Of a DNA stretch of 64,000 nt, positions 1 to 11,732 are shown piece by piece. The stretch covers positions 2,517,001 through 2,581,000 of the forward strand of contig JAGFBZ010000817.1 in NCBI GenBank assembly GCA_018398805.1, given 5' to 3'. Positions within the stretch are counted from its first letter, which is position 1, and each line of letters begins with the position of its first letter. The translations under genes were made by a program, and so were the position numbers. The stretch is from Hirundichthys speculiger. Lineage: Eukaryota; Chordata; Actinopteri; Beloniformes; Exocoetidae. The notes below the pieces were generated by a model, which saw only the letters and a list, made by a program, of their open reading frames with translations, was not told where the DNA came from and did not search any database.

Positions 1-429
1 TTAGCAGAGGCTAAGTCAGCCAAGCAAAAAACAGCTAGGTGGTGGACGTGTTCCAGCCGGTTTCTCACCACTGCTGGTCCCACCTCTTTGCAACATGGGT
101 AGGAGAAAAGTTTGAGAAAAAACAGGCTATAAATGCTCTCTGTACAAACCTGAGTCACAGGACTGGATGCTTTGTCCATTATTTATACAGTCGATGGTCA
201 CCACTAGTTCGCTATTGTAGCTTTACCTGGATGCTAACTCACGTCATCTTAAAATCATTCTGATCTAATCTGTCAAATCATTTTCATGTCTGATGTTGCC
301 ACAGGGACCCACAGTTATTCAGTTGGCTCGCCATCCCAGCAGAGGATAGAGTGGTCACAATTAACAACACAACAAGCCATGTTAAGTTGGATATTTTAAC
401 TTGGGGGGATCAAGAAATTGACTCACGTT

Positions 430-1110
430 TAGAGCCAGGGTGCTCAATTGAAGCGTTTAAACTTGACATTACTCACCACCGACAGGGGCTGGTCATTGAG
501 CACAATAAATGGGGCAACCTTTTTTAGCGATTTATTGGCGATGCCTTTTTGCCGTTGCGAGGGAGGTTTTCACGCTTAGACAATGTTTCGGTCAGTGTTG
601 GTTGGAGGTAGAGATTAGTAGAGATTAGTTTTTTTCTCCGTCTCGCTGGTCTTTTGAAAATCGCCATCTATTTGTTTATAGTTCTTTTTCAAATGTGTGA
701 TGATGTTGGTCGTAGTTAGCTTCCCTGGTTCTGCACCACCACGGGAAACTTGTGTATGGCAAACTTTGCACTCAGCGACAGCATCTTTGTTCGTCTTTAG
801 GGAAAAGTACTGCCTCACAGCCAACATTATTTCTTCCTAGGGCACACACGCTGTTACTGTTGGGGTCACATGAGCGCTACATGCTGGAGCGGAGCACTCT
901 TTGGCGAGTGCACCAGGTGTTTTACCGCCACCTACCGCTGTTTTGGAGTATGAACCGCAGTCATCTATTTGCACAGGGCAGAAGCACCAGAGCAGAATGG
1001 ACTGCTTTTTATCAGTGTTAATATTGGAGACTTTACATGACATCCGATATTCTTTTTTTGGCTGATATCGGACCAATATCCAATATCAACATCGGATCGG
1101 AACAGCCCTA
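430..1110 (-). pseudogene. hAT transposon relic with degenerate BED zinc finger
   Basis: The right edge reads TCGGAACAGCCCTA at 1110, which in reverse complement is a TAGGGCTGTTCCG-type hAT terminus. Transcribed leftwards, an open frame at 827-615 encodes a BED-type finger (CKVCHTQVSRGG ... TTTNIITHLKKN). Its Cys pair is present, but the second zinc His appears lost (HLKKNY). Further left, in another frame, residues like FIVLNDQPLSVV followed by FKRF correspond to the segment after the BED finger in ZBED-like hAT transposases. Stops and frame changes then end the match near 430. No left terminus or target duplication was found, so this is a 3'-truncated, inactive relic. Confidence 0.6.
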
Positions 1111-1490
1111 CTTAATGTACTTGGCGATGGACTACCACCATATCTAATAAATCTCATATGGGTGACCCATAAATCAGACTTGCTCGCAGTGAATGTTGGA
1201 TTCTGTCAGAGCCGCCCCTTGTCAGCAATTCTGTTCATATTTTCATGGAAAGATTTTAAGTCAAGGGCAAAATATGTACAGTTCAGAGGACTCAGAAATC
1301 CACTTTTGTTTTTTTTGTGGATTATATGGTCTTGCAGATTCAGATTCCTTTGAAGGATGTCATCTTTGGACCTCCAGAATCCTTTGAAGGATGAATCATC
1401 CAAAGAGAGAGGATGCTGAGCTTGGTCATTTGCAAGGGGCTGAGTGGTGAACTTCTGCTCCTTTGCATCAAAAGGAGCCAGCTGAAATAC

Positions 1491-1520
1491 GCACACACAC
1501 ACACACACACACAAACACAC

Positions 1521-1553
<33 letters not shown>

Positions 1554-1560
1554 AAGAGAG
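1491..1560. repeat. Compound (AC)n-(GA)n microsatellite
   Basis: An uninterrupted CA run is followed by a GA run with a few interruptions (ACAAACAC, GCGAGA, GAAAGA). It accounts for the low-complexity reading frames across it. Confidence 0.95.
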
Positions 1561-4189
1561 AAGAACTGGAGGAAGTGGCTGGTTAAAGGGACATAGGCAG
1601 CTCTGAAAAGACAGTTGCCCCTTTCACCCAGATCCTGATAAGTAGTACGGGATTGATGGATATGCATAATTTTTGTCAGGCACATACATGGTAAATTTGA
1701 GGGTATCCAAAATAGACCCTTGGGAAACCCTACAGACTAGAGCAATATGATGTGGATTACAAAGAAAGACCTTCTCAGAATCGCAATGATGCCAGCACAG
1801 TCCCTTTGACAGCTTACAGGTCACATTAACGCCCTGCTCACACGTACACCTTCCAACCGTCGTCAGCCTGGGGTCTCTATGGACTTTGAATGGAGTGATG
1901 TCAAGTTTTGCCAAATTGAATGGTGCGTTCTGTGTGTCACGTCAGTAGAGTTGCCTCCATCAAATACTGGGGTGTTTGCAACTTTTCCCACTTCAACACA
2001 TGCGTCAGGCAGTCAAGTTGCAGCTACACAGCAAGAGCTAGCCAATGAAATCGTACACAGGAGTGGGACAAATTCAAAGCACACAGCTTATTTGTGTAGC
2101 AAGTAGGAAGAAATTTGATTGGTTGTTTCTGGTAAGGCTGCAACGCTGCTGTCTGAGACAACAGCAACAGGCTGAAACAATGCTAAACGCGAATATGTTT
2201 TAAAAAAGGAAAACAATAGGTATTAAAATGCATTTAAAGATGTAGGCAATTATGTGTGATATGTGTGTTTGCTGCTGGAAAACATGAATACTGACAGCAA
2301 GGTTTAGGGCACAAAACAAAAAATGTGTTGCTCCATGATTGAAATCATGGTTCCCTTCTTTATGTAGTGATTTGTCATACAAACAATATTTTTCTAGATT
2401 TTACATATGCCAGCATAGAATAATAAGGTTCATGTGAAAGCTCCCAGTTTTAAAACTATAGGAGTTTTGCAAATTTGTGGTAACTTTGAGATTGTTTTAT
2501 TTCTGCTTGAAATCTAAAGAAGTGCTGATTGTAACAAAAAGCTGTGACCCTCTTTTAGAAATTGGAGGGTGATGTGAAATCAAATGCCAGATTTCATGAC
2601 TAAGTGCTCACTTTGATCAAAGAAGTGTTTTTAAATACTGAACTAAAAGAAAAACCCTTCAGACTTCTGCTTATTGATGATGATTCAATGTGCAGTATTT
2701 TAGTTCAGATTTAGTTTCTTAGAAAACTAAGCATGAATATTACTGGAAAGGCTGCAGAACTATAATCATTCATTGAATCTCTGAGCCCATAATTATTCAT
2801 TTTCCGCCAATCTGGCTCCTGTGGGAGAAAAGCATTGCTGCTCCCTGTAGTTGGGAAGCTACCCGGTTATTAGACTCATGGCTTCCTGTTGCCAGCTGGA
2901 GGGGGCCCAGACCCAGACTTCTTTCTCCGGACTTCCGGCCTCTCTGGGTTAGGATGAGGCTTAACCAGGCCCATGTGTGTGTGGCTGTGATGGCTCCATG
3001 GCACACAGGCACAGACATGTTGGCATGCATAGGCTAAGCAAGGGTATACAGAAGTCTTAATTAAGTAAAGGACTGCAATGAACACATACGGTACAAGTCC
3101 CAACAGGAAGCATTATGTCTCACCTAATTTAGCTCAGAAGAGAAGGAAAAAGATCAGATTAGTGCAAACCAGATTAGTAACAGTATGAAGCATGAAGAAC
3201 TACACTTCCTTCATGTACTGTCTTCTGTTTATTTCTAAGAAGAAGATAAGGATTTTTTTTTTTTGTATTCATTCATCAAAATATTGTCATTGCTCAGGTC
3301 AGTGTTGTTGCATAACTGATTGTAACCATGGGAGATTTAATCAGATGAGAAAAAAAAAACAAAGCTTAAAACCCAAAACTGCTTGGCTTCCTTTGAGGGG
3401 AAAACACAGTTCATTGTCTGTTGTCAGGAACTGAGTAACTCTGACATAATTCAAAAGAAAAAAAGAAATCAACTGTAGTGCCTGCAGTTAGCCCATTAGA
3501 TCAGCCTGCTGCTAAAGCTGTTTCAAGGGGATGCCAGTCAGTGGTGGGTATTGCAATACCCTGATTCTCTTAGACTGGAAGGAAATAATTGGGACATTTT
3601 TCATAGATTGCAATACTGTCCTGCAAATAGAAAAAAAATGAGACTGGCATTAAATTTTAGGAATTCAACTTTGGCCACCAGCTCCAAATTTAATTAAATG
3701 ATTCATTAAATCCAGAAGATGAAAAACACAGAGGCGCTTCGACATGGATACTTAAATATGAGAGAAAGTTTAGGCTCAGCACTCCTGAGAAGGAAATGGA
3801 CTTTGTTGGCCTTTGAATTTAGGTTTGTTGGAGAAGCAGTTTATCATCCTTGAACAGAGATGCATACCTCTCAGCTCGGAGGCTGTTGTCACGTTAGAGC
3901 ATACCTGTGCAGTGAAACACACACATGGGCGAGAAAGACTGAGTAACCTGGTGACTCGTACTGTTTTAATAAAGGGGTTGTACAACATTCAACCCTTTTT
4001 TTTTTCGTGGGATATTCTTGAGAACTAGTGTGTGTTTGTGTATGCGTGTAGACACACACGAAAGCTACACTGTCTGTGTTGTGGTGACTGGTTTTGGTCT
4101 GCTTTGTGTTTTCTTGCTGTAGTGTTAACTTTGTCATTTAGTCAAAACGTCAAAACAGGTAGTAGTGTATTCTTTAATTTAGTTAGCTG

Positions 4190-4610
4190 AGTCCCTGTTT
4201 TATTCTGTAGAGGTTTTTCTATGTGCACTGCTATTAGTTTTGCTTCCTGTTTTTGTGTCTCCGGGTTCCAGATAATGATTTCCACGCACCTGTGTTAGGT
4301 TTAGTAGTTACTTTCCTGAATATTTATACTCCCAGGTTCCCTCTGATCAGCGCCAGATCCTTGTCTCAGTTTATTGCTGTTCCTGTGTTTTAGTTTCTTA
4401 CACGTCAAAATCCGATTCTCTGCATCTGTTCATGTTATTTTGCATTTTGTGTTTTTTCACTTCCTGCCTGCAGTACTTCAATTTTTTTTTTTACTAAAGC
4501 TTCTCTATTTTCCATCAACCTCTGTTCATCTGGGTCTCTTCTCTTCTACTAATTCTTCAGTCTGCAGTTTCATTTATAATAGCCATGAGCTTCTGCCACT
4601 CTAACAAAGT
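4190..4610 (+). repeat. CT-rich LTR-like dispersed repeat (diverged copy)
   Basis: The top strand is strongly T/C-rich, with a CACCTGTGTTAGGTTTAG segment and a TATTTATACTCCC TATA-like box. Near its end come TACTAAAGC and TCTGTTCATCTGGGTC, resembling the ends of the copies at 28.0-28.4 kb and 39.9-40.3 kb (TTTATTTAAG; TCTGCATTTGGGT). The organisation (CT-rich start, TATA-like box, AATAAA-like region, conserved tail) suggests a solo LTR, but no paired TG...CA ends or target duplication could be fixed. Confidence 0.3.
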
Positions 4611-5189
4611 TTAACTAATCATCATGACATCATGGACCTGAATTATACATTCTCTTAGATTGGGGAATGATCAGATAACTTCTCGTGGATTGGATTACTG
4701 TACTGAAAACAGAAAGAACTGATTGTTCCACAAACTAGAGAAGCCAACGTAGACATTTCTGTTTAAATATTCACTGTGTTGTGCTGTGAAATTTCTTAAG
4801 ATCCTGTTTACAACTAAACAAAAAGGCTCCAACTTCCCTGAAAAAGCATTCAGCTCAGTTTTTGTGGATCAAAAAGCATATAAGATCTCTATGGATACTT
4901 GCAAAATAAACTAATTTTGAACTCCAGCAAGGTCAAACAGTTCTGATTAATATTTCTTCGTAACCAAAACTCCAGAGTAGCTTAGAGAGGAAAAACTGAA
5001 TTAGCAGTGACTTATATTCCAGACTCATGAATGGCACCACTACTGTGCCTTCATCATGCACCGACCAAGCTAAACCACTTGATGTTTTTTCTTTTAGGGA
5101 GCGCATTACACTGCCTGGACTGAAATGACAATAGCAGACAGAGTATGGGAAACAGGCTTGTGATGAACTGAAGGTTGGTGTGATCCTAC

Positions 5190-5293
5190 CTGTCTGATAC
5201 AGCTTTCATAAATTCGTCTAGCAGGTCATCGTAGGCCTGGCCTCGCACTCTTTTATGTCTCAGTCCGATGTACATGGGGTCCTTAAGCAGTGC
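5190..5293 (-). CDS. me3: Malic enzyme exon ([13 protein letters not shown]...YDDLLDEFM)
   Basis: 104-bp exon: 34 codons from [18 protein letters not shown] to DEFMKAVSD, then two bases of an Arg codon (phase 2). The acceptor is a pyrimidine-rich tract ending TTCCAG before 5293; the donor is GTAGGA after 5190. The sequence immediately precedes, in the family, the metal-binding FEDF and FNDDIQ segments, which were not found in 1-5189 and so must lie outside the window. [15 protein letters not shown] matches ME3 ([15 protein letters not shown] as recalled) better than ME1 (GSEYDDFLDEFMEAV). This is the last exon of the gene visible here. Confidence 0.92.
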
Positions 5294-5644
5294 CTGGAAA
5301 ATAAAAAGAAAAGCATGGAGGCAGAGGTATGATGAACATATGAAAGGAGGTAAAAATAACAGGAAGACTGAAGCTGCTATTAGCAATTGTACCAACAGAG
5401 TATATGTACAAAACTCATCAATTTAACATTGTACTCGTACATTATTACATTGTAATGATGTTAGACTTACAATGGATAATCTCTGAATGAGGGTAAAACA
5501 GCAGCACAATCTGAGATTATTTTTTTTCACTCTTTCTTTAAAGCCCCATATTATTCTACATTTCACCAAATTATTGTCAGTGTTACGTCCTTACTCATTT
5601 TGTATGTGTAGTGTCAGCTGGAAACTTGAAAAACACATAGATCT

Positions 5645-6180
5645 TTCATCAAAGTGAATGTCTCAGAGTGCAGACACCCAAAGAGGAAGAGCAGACAGAG
5701 GTGGAAGCATCATTGGAGGAACAAGGCCTTGCTTAGCATTTCTCACCAGCAGATTGAATAAGCAGCTGATGTTTATATGGTACTCCAGTGGTTATATCAG
5801 TGGTCTGTAAGATATCATGAAGGTACTAATGACAGAAGCAGAAGAAGAGGTCCTGAGTGCAGGAGCTATAATGACCAGGTTCTACCACACCAGACAAGAC
5901 TCTAGGTGCAGGCTGTGGACAACAGCAGGGTGTGAAACACATGCAGGTACAGCAAAACACCATAATCAAGTAGCTAGAATAGTCTACTGTACAGGAATGT
6001 CTATGCTGAATAGGACTTGGAAGTCCCAAAGTCAGAATGAGAGATACCTCCAAGAGTGGTGGCTAATGAAAGAGCAAAGTATTTGAGCAACTTCCAAGTC
6101 CAGATTGATAAACTGATGATGGCTAATCAGATATGGTGGTAAATAGTATGGCAAGTTTTAAAAAAAAGCATGAGATCTAA
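5645..6180 (+). pseudogene. Relic of a LINE ORF2 C-terminal region
   Basis: Broken plus-strand frames carry, in order: a SWRNKALLSISHQQIE-like segment (about 5712-5755), an ALI/EEEVLSAGAI segment, FYHTRQDSRCRLW (5880-5915), AGCETHAGTA and HNQVARIVY (5935-5985), and FQVQIDKLMMANQ (6095-6135). The order and wording match the C-terminal part of a reverse-transcriptase protein widespread in aquatic animals (HTRQDPRCRLC, TAGCKMLAG, HNQVAGIVYRN, DFQIQTDK as recalled). Several stops and frame changes separate the pieces, so it is long dead. I cannot name the LINE clade with certainty. Confidence 0.5.
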
Positions 6181-7005
6181 CGAATGTGCCCACACATGTT
6201 AATAAACGATTGTGGTCCACAGGCCCAACACCGAACAAGCGAGGTCCTCATGTACATGGCCGAGAGTTGCACGGACATTACACTGAAGAGTGTAGCGGAC
6301 ACAACTCCGACTGAGAGCAACATGAGAGCGAATGAGTCATTAATGTGTGAGAGATAGAAAATAACTTGTATGCCAGTGAAAAAAAAACTTATTTTCAAGG
6401 AAAAAAATGCATTGAGGAATATATTATCTGCTAACTAGTCATCTAATTTAAAATGCTGAGGTCTGCAGTAAGCTGAAATGAAGCTGACCCTCATGGCTGT
6501 CATGGAATAAGAGCGCTGCATTTCGCTTCTGGTTGTTTGTGAAAGACAAAACAGCAAAAAACTAAAATAAAATAAAAATAAATTAATCAGATGTGCACCG
6601 AACAAACAAGTATCCAGCATTCGGCTCCAGCACAGTTTTAGGAACAGCTAAGATACTGTGTGGACTCCTCAGGCTACCAGCCCTCTGGTAATGGACTGGG
6701 CTTAAAAGGGCAGCTGTCCACATGAAGGATTTGCAGGGATTTTTAAAAATATATATATGTATTTCTCAGAAAAAACAGTGACTAAGATTGATGGTGTCTA
6801 TTTTTTTTTGTTCACAGGTGCAGAGAGACATAAAGAACATGTTGGTCTGCATGCTGACACGTGTGGCCTTTATAGGCCTTGGACCCCTGCAGTAATGTGA
6901 GCCGTCTTATGATCCGCTGACAGCTACTGTCATGGAACTCAATGCCAGTCTGCACAGGCTCCTATAAGAGCAGCAGATTCTATACTTAAACAATATGATT
7001 TAGAG

Positions 7006-7382
7006 CAGTGATTCCCAAAGTGTGGGCCGCGGCCCCCTGATGGGCCGTCGTGGTACTGCAGGTGGGCCGTGAGAGGTCATTAAAATTAAACAAATGTGTT
7101 TAAATTCCTCGATCTTATATGAATATGTCTTTAATTACTGTAAAATATTTATGACATGATTAAAAAAACATTAAGAAGTAATAAAACAAACCAGTTAAGT
7201 GTTATTCTACTGTCATCTTAACTTAATATGACAAGTGTCACCTTATTTGTTGACCCTCACATTAATATCGGAACATGGTTCCTAGTCCTGTATGTTGATC
7301 ACAGTTGTGAGTAAAGGTTTCGGTTGGCCGTGGAGATTTTTCACATTTCTTGCCTTGGTATTCTGAAGTTTGGGAATGGCTG
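7006..7382. mobile_element. Short non-autonomous hAT element (377 bp)
   Basis: The left end CAGTGATTCCCAAAGTGTGG and the right end, reverse-complemented (CAGCCATTCCCAAACTTCAG), are imperfect terminal inverted repeats of the CAG...TTCCCAAA type typical of Charlie/hAT elements. The flanks ATTTAGAG (6998-7005) and ATATAGAG (7383-7390) match at 7 of 8 positions, fitting the 8-bp hAT target duplication. There is no coding capacity. Confidence 0.75.
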
Positions 7383-7499
7383 ATATAGAGGGAGAGGCTA
7401 TTATTATCAAGCACGACATAATACTGTAAGGTCATCAGTTGTGTATTAATTTTAACTGTTATACATTACTATAGGACATCATGGTGGTGCTCGTCTTAA

Positions 7500-7600
7500 T
7501 GTGGCTCTGTGATGGACTGGTTACCTGCACAGAGTGTACCTGACCTCTGTTCTTATCATATAGTCAATGCTCCAGCCCCACCATTACTGTAAATATGATC
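7500..7600 (+). repeat. tRNA-derived SINE fragment (body)
   Basis: TGTGATGGACTGGTTACCTG followed by GTGTACCTGACCTC and CTCCAGCCCC matches the body of the same SINE family seen at 47825-48098 (read from its minus strand). It is diverged and lacks the tRNA-like head and the tail. Confidence 0.45.
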
Positions 7601-10600
7601 ATGCATTACAGTTATTTGCACCTCAGGCAACAGTTTTTAATCATATGAATAGTATTTCGAAGCAAACTTTAGTCTGAGGGGACAAAGGAGCAGCCTCTGG
7701 CCATCACAGTATGATTTTAAAAAGTGAGAGAGATACAGCATGAAAAAGAAAAGCAGTGAAAGTGAAACTGATGTGTTTGGAGGAAGAAAAGGCCATTGGT
7801 CAGTGATAGATTGCCTATAGACTTTATTTGGACATACAGCACACACTTCAACTTTGTAAGTGCACCTGCTCTACACAACACAGTCTCTCAACAAAGAAAA
7901 AAAAAGTTGCTGTTGTAAATCTAACTGTGCTGCACTTTGTAAACACTGACATCATGAGAATTTGGACCCTAAAGGTTTGGAGAACTGCTCCACTGGATTG
8001 CCATGACTCGCTGGAACAGACAGCCTTCACTTCTGAGGATAATCAGAGGTTGGAACTAAGATGTGTGTGTGGGTTGGAGAAAGAAGAAGCCACCTTTCCA
8101 TGGTATGGTCAAGAGTCAGCCTGTCCAAGAACCGCTCAAAAAGGTTATTTGAAGCAACATTTATTTGAAGTTGACAATTCATTTCCTGGCAGGTTTTTAA
8201 TGGACAGTAATAAGCAGGAGTTGACCGAGTTTGACTGTAACCAAAACAAGCAAAACATTTGCTATGAGATCCCACAGGGAAGCGGTGTTACATCAAATGG
8301 ATCGGTAGTAATTTAACAAAATGATGCAACAGCCTGCAGGGGAAAAAGAATATAAAAATCTCAGAATACTACCATAATTTTGTGTGTGATTTGGTTCAAT
8401 TAGAAACCACAATGTTTTGTAAGGTGAAAGAGAACACGCCCTGAGTGATTTTTAAGTGATCTGACCCCACTGACACAGTGCTGAACTACTGACATGAGTC
8501 GTCTTTCTGTTCCAGATTATCTGCTGATAATTGGCTGAAGTGTCCTTTCTATCGAACATCCCGTCTTCTCTCAGAAGGGATTAGTCCTCATGCCTGACTG
8601 TGCAGTCCATGCCTTTTAGAGAACACAAGCAACCGTTTCTAAGATGTTGGATTTGTGGATATAAATGCAAATGTATCTGCTTTATGTTTCTGGATGGAGC
8701 TTTAGTGGTAAACATTCAGAGTTAAAAATTAGAACTGCAGCTTTTGTGAAAACATCAAAGGAGAGTTTAGGCCAAAAGTCAACCTCTTAGACTGGTTTCA
8801 GGTAAAAGACACCCAGCATTGAACTTGTGATAGCCCACCCAGGACAAACAGGATATTGTCCAGGATGACATCATTCTCTCATTTCAGCATGACTCAGTGT
8901 GTGTTGAGTTGGGTCCAGCAGACATTAGACCCAATTATAGACATGAAGCCACAGTTCAGGGAGATAGCAGAATGATACAGAAAAACCACCAGTGTGTTTA
9001 TTTTCCTTCATGCTGTGTGTGTGTGTTTGTTTTTCAGTCACTGTCCCTTTAAATATAGCTGTGCCTTTTGTGTGTAGTGGATTTGAGAAAGAGGTCAGAG
9101 TTCCATATCAACCATACTGTGCTACAGATAAAATATAAAACCAGTCCACTGCCTGAGCTTCTATCAGTAAAAGAATTGCTAACCGATGCAAAGGGATATG
9201 TCAGCATTTTGGTAATTAGCTTTTCTGCCATCAATGATGAAAGGATATATGTTATTCTCTTCTCTGTACATTTAAATTTCATAAAGCCCCCAGCTAACCT
9301 GGCTCAGCATGGTCACTGAAAGTCCATCGGTACACCCAAACTCAGCTCAAAACCTACTCAAAAATGCTGTGACTTATACCGTAATCTTGTGCAGGAATAT
9401 CTTATGAACAGATATTTAAAACAAACTATTTTAACAAATCATTCCACATGGGTGCAGTGACTGCCTGCTGCAGCAATCTTGCTACGCTACACACCATCAG
9501 ACAGTTTGAGAAGTGAGTAAGATCTATCAGCTAACCAGGTGTAGTTTACAGTCAGCTTCTAAAACCTCTCACTGTTCTTTGGTGTAATAGGGGTGCCACA
9601 AAAGTGGAATCCTCTGGCTGGCAGCACCAGTCGAAGCTGGTTGCTGCCGCTGCATTTGGGGCTTTTGCGTGAAGGTTAAACTTCCGGTTTTGAAGAGACT
9701 ATGCAAACTCCCACCGATTTGAAAGGTGCTTTTTTTTGCGCGAGGGTAAGGATGAAACGGGGAAGAATATCCACGTGCTGAACCTCCCAAGGAATTCCAG
9801 GCAATGGTACCGTCAATTTGGCAAGTAACAGATCAACACTGACTGTGAGTCAAGTGGTGATTCTGACTCCTTCAACTGAAATAACTGGAGGAAGCCACAG
9901 TGAAAAGAAAGGTGTGTCTGCTCAGCTCGGATGAGTCCCCATACTCTGTTTGTCTTTGTTTGGCTTAAAAAGATATGGCTGTGTAGTAATCTACTTCCAA
10001 CAAGTATACTAAGCTAGGCTATTGAGGGCTTTGTTAGTTAATGGCACATAAGCTAAATCCTAAAATGTTGCTGTATTCTCTTAGAGACATTGATTGAATT
10101 GGTAAGAAGGAAATTAATCCAGTTTGCCCAGCATAAGTTAAGAAGAATCCAAAAATAAGCTACTAAGTTTTACCTTTTAACTGATGCTGGATGGACTTGT
10201 CTCAAAATGAAAGATTTGTTGAAGTTGATGCAATTCTATTTTTAAATATAAATATCTAATGAGAGGAAAAAAACAAACTTTAAGATGTAAACTTAGTGGC
10301 TTAGGTGAAAATATTGGAGTGCCTTTGATGTCTTTGGAGTCAATATGAAGCTACAGCCAGAAACTGGTTAGCTTAGCTTGGATCAAAGACAGGAAATGGG
10401 GAGAAACACAAAAAGTTAAATTTCTACATTTGATATTGTACATATTACACAAATATGTCACGTAGCATTAGAAACTGAGCTTTAAAACTGATGGTGGGCA
10501 GATTTTTACCTTTGGACAGAATCAGTGCTCTGGCTGTGCTAGCTAGGATCCTAACTGACCCTGACTCCATTTTTTTTACTGAACTTATCTCTTTAACTTT

Positions 10601-11638
10601 TAACTTGCTGTTAAAAATAACCATATGCCCAAAAATGTAGAACTTTGGGTTTGAAGGAAAAAAGAAGAGTTATGTCTGGGTCGTGGGATCTGCCTCCTCA
10701 ACTGTTTAGATATATGCCTGCCTTCTCCCTCTCTCTACCCCTACAAGTACTGAAGGACAAATATAATCCCATAATAACAGTCATTTTAATAATTAGCCAG
10801 AGCTACCACTACCTCATATCCTCCCACGCCCTCTGCGTCCATCATTCCTTCAGAGTCAGGGCTGCAGAGGGAAGTGGGTTACTGAGGGGCAGCAAGCACA
10901 TCCACCTCCCATATGAAGCCGGTTCAGAATAACCACAAAAATACACACACATGCGTATGCACACACACACTTACACACGCTTACACAGGTTCCTTTATTC
11001 AGTTACATCTCATCCCTTTAGAATAATGGGGATAAGGAACATTGTAGTCTGCAGACTCTAGCAGAGTGTGATTAAATATTGTATATAGACATTAATAAAT
11101 TGCATAAGTATTATGAAAAATGCATGCAACATTATGTGTGTGTGTCTGTGTATACATATGTTTCCCTTCATATATGGGTAAATATATTTACAGAATGATT
11201 TTATAATAATGTATATTGGTGCTTCTATCTAATATAAAATGCAGGTATTGGTTTGGAATATTAACTCTCCTTTCAAGAAGTAAGATGACTGAGATAACTG
11301 TCGTGTTCAGTGATGGACATGTTGGGTAAAAAACGGTAAAAAAAATTACTTCTTGCGTAATACATACAGCAATATTATTAAAATCAAATTTGCATTGAAG
11401 CAGGTAACTTCAGATCATCTCCAAACTTGATTCCGTATTTCCTCAATGAAAACTGGGATCCATTTAGACAAGGGATCTTTTAAAAAATGGCGGGGCTGCC
11501 ACAAAGAAAAAAGACCAGATGTGAGGGATAGGGTGGAAATAAATTGTGCTCTTGCATTAAAATGTGCATGCCAGGGACAACAAGAACCACATAAAAATGA
11601 TATACCTAATGAAGTAATCATGTTTTTGTAAGATGTCA

Positions 11639-11732
11639 AGGGTGTACCCCACTTTCTGGTAAAAGACAGCTGGAATCAGAGACCCCTTGTGACCCTAAGT
11701 AGGAATAAGCAGGTATAGATAATGAATGGATG
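11639..11732 (+). repeat. SINE 3' fragment with GGAT-type tail
   Basis: GGGTGTACCCCACTTTCTGG, then ACAGCTGGAATCAGAGACC, GTGACCCTAAGTAGGAATAAGC and AATGAATGGATG. This is the 3' half of the SINE family with the (GGAT)n tail; the tail is nearly lost. Confidence 0.6.

Larger units (their letters stand above)
1..5189 (-). other. me3 intron (3'-most visible, incomplete)
   Basis: Begins at the GT donor at 5189 and runs off the window. Contents: an hAT relic (430-1110), an (AC)/(GA) microsatellite (1491-1560), and a CT-rich LTR-like stretch (4190-4610). At 2790-3030 there is a locally GC-richer patch with no recognisable product. A 16-bp perfect palindrome (GGGTATTGCAATACCC) sits at 3546-3561. I saw nothing else in 1-430, 1560-2790 and 3030-4190; the small ORFs there look like chance ORFs. 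No further malic enzyme exon is present. Confidence 0.8.

Noticed and set aside
2790..3030. Candidate exon in GC-richer patch
   Set aside because: Overlapping minus-strand frames are in different phases and neither matches the malic enzyme sequence expected next (FEDF, FNDDIQ).
7828..8316. 162-codon open frame (+)
   Set aside because: Longest frame without an assigned origin, but no recognisable domain, no splice context, low-complexity lysine run, and an overlapping minus-strand frame of similar quality; treated as chance.
9580..9790. GC-richer stretch at 9580-9790 as an exon
   Set aside because: Frames on either strand have no recognisable domain and no convincing splice borders; left unassigned.
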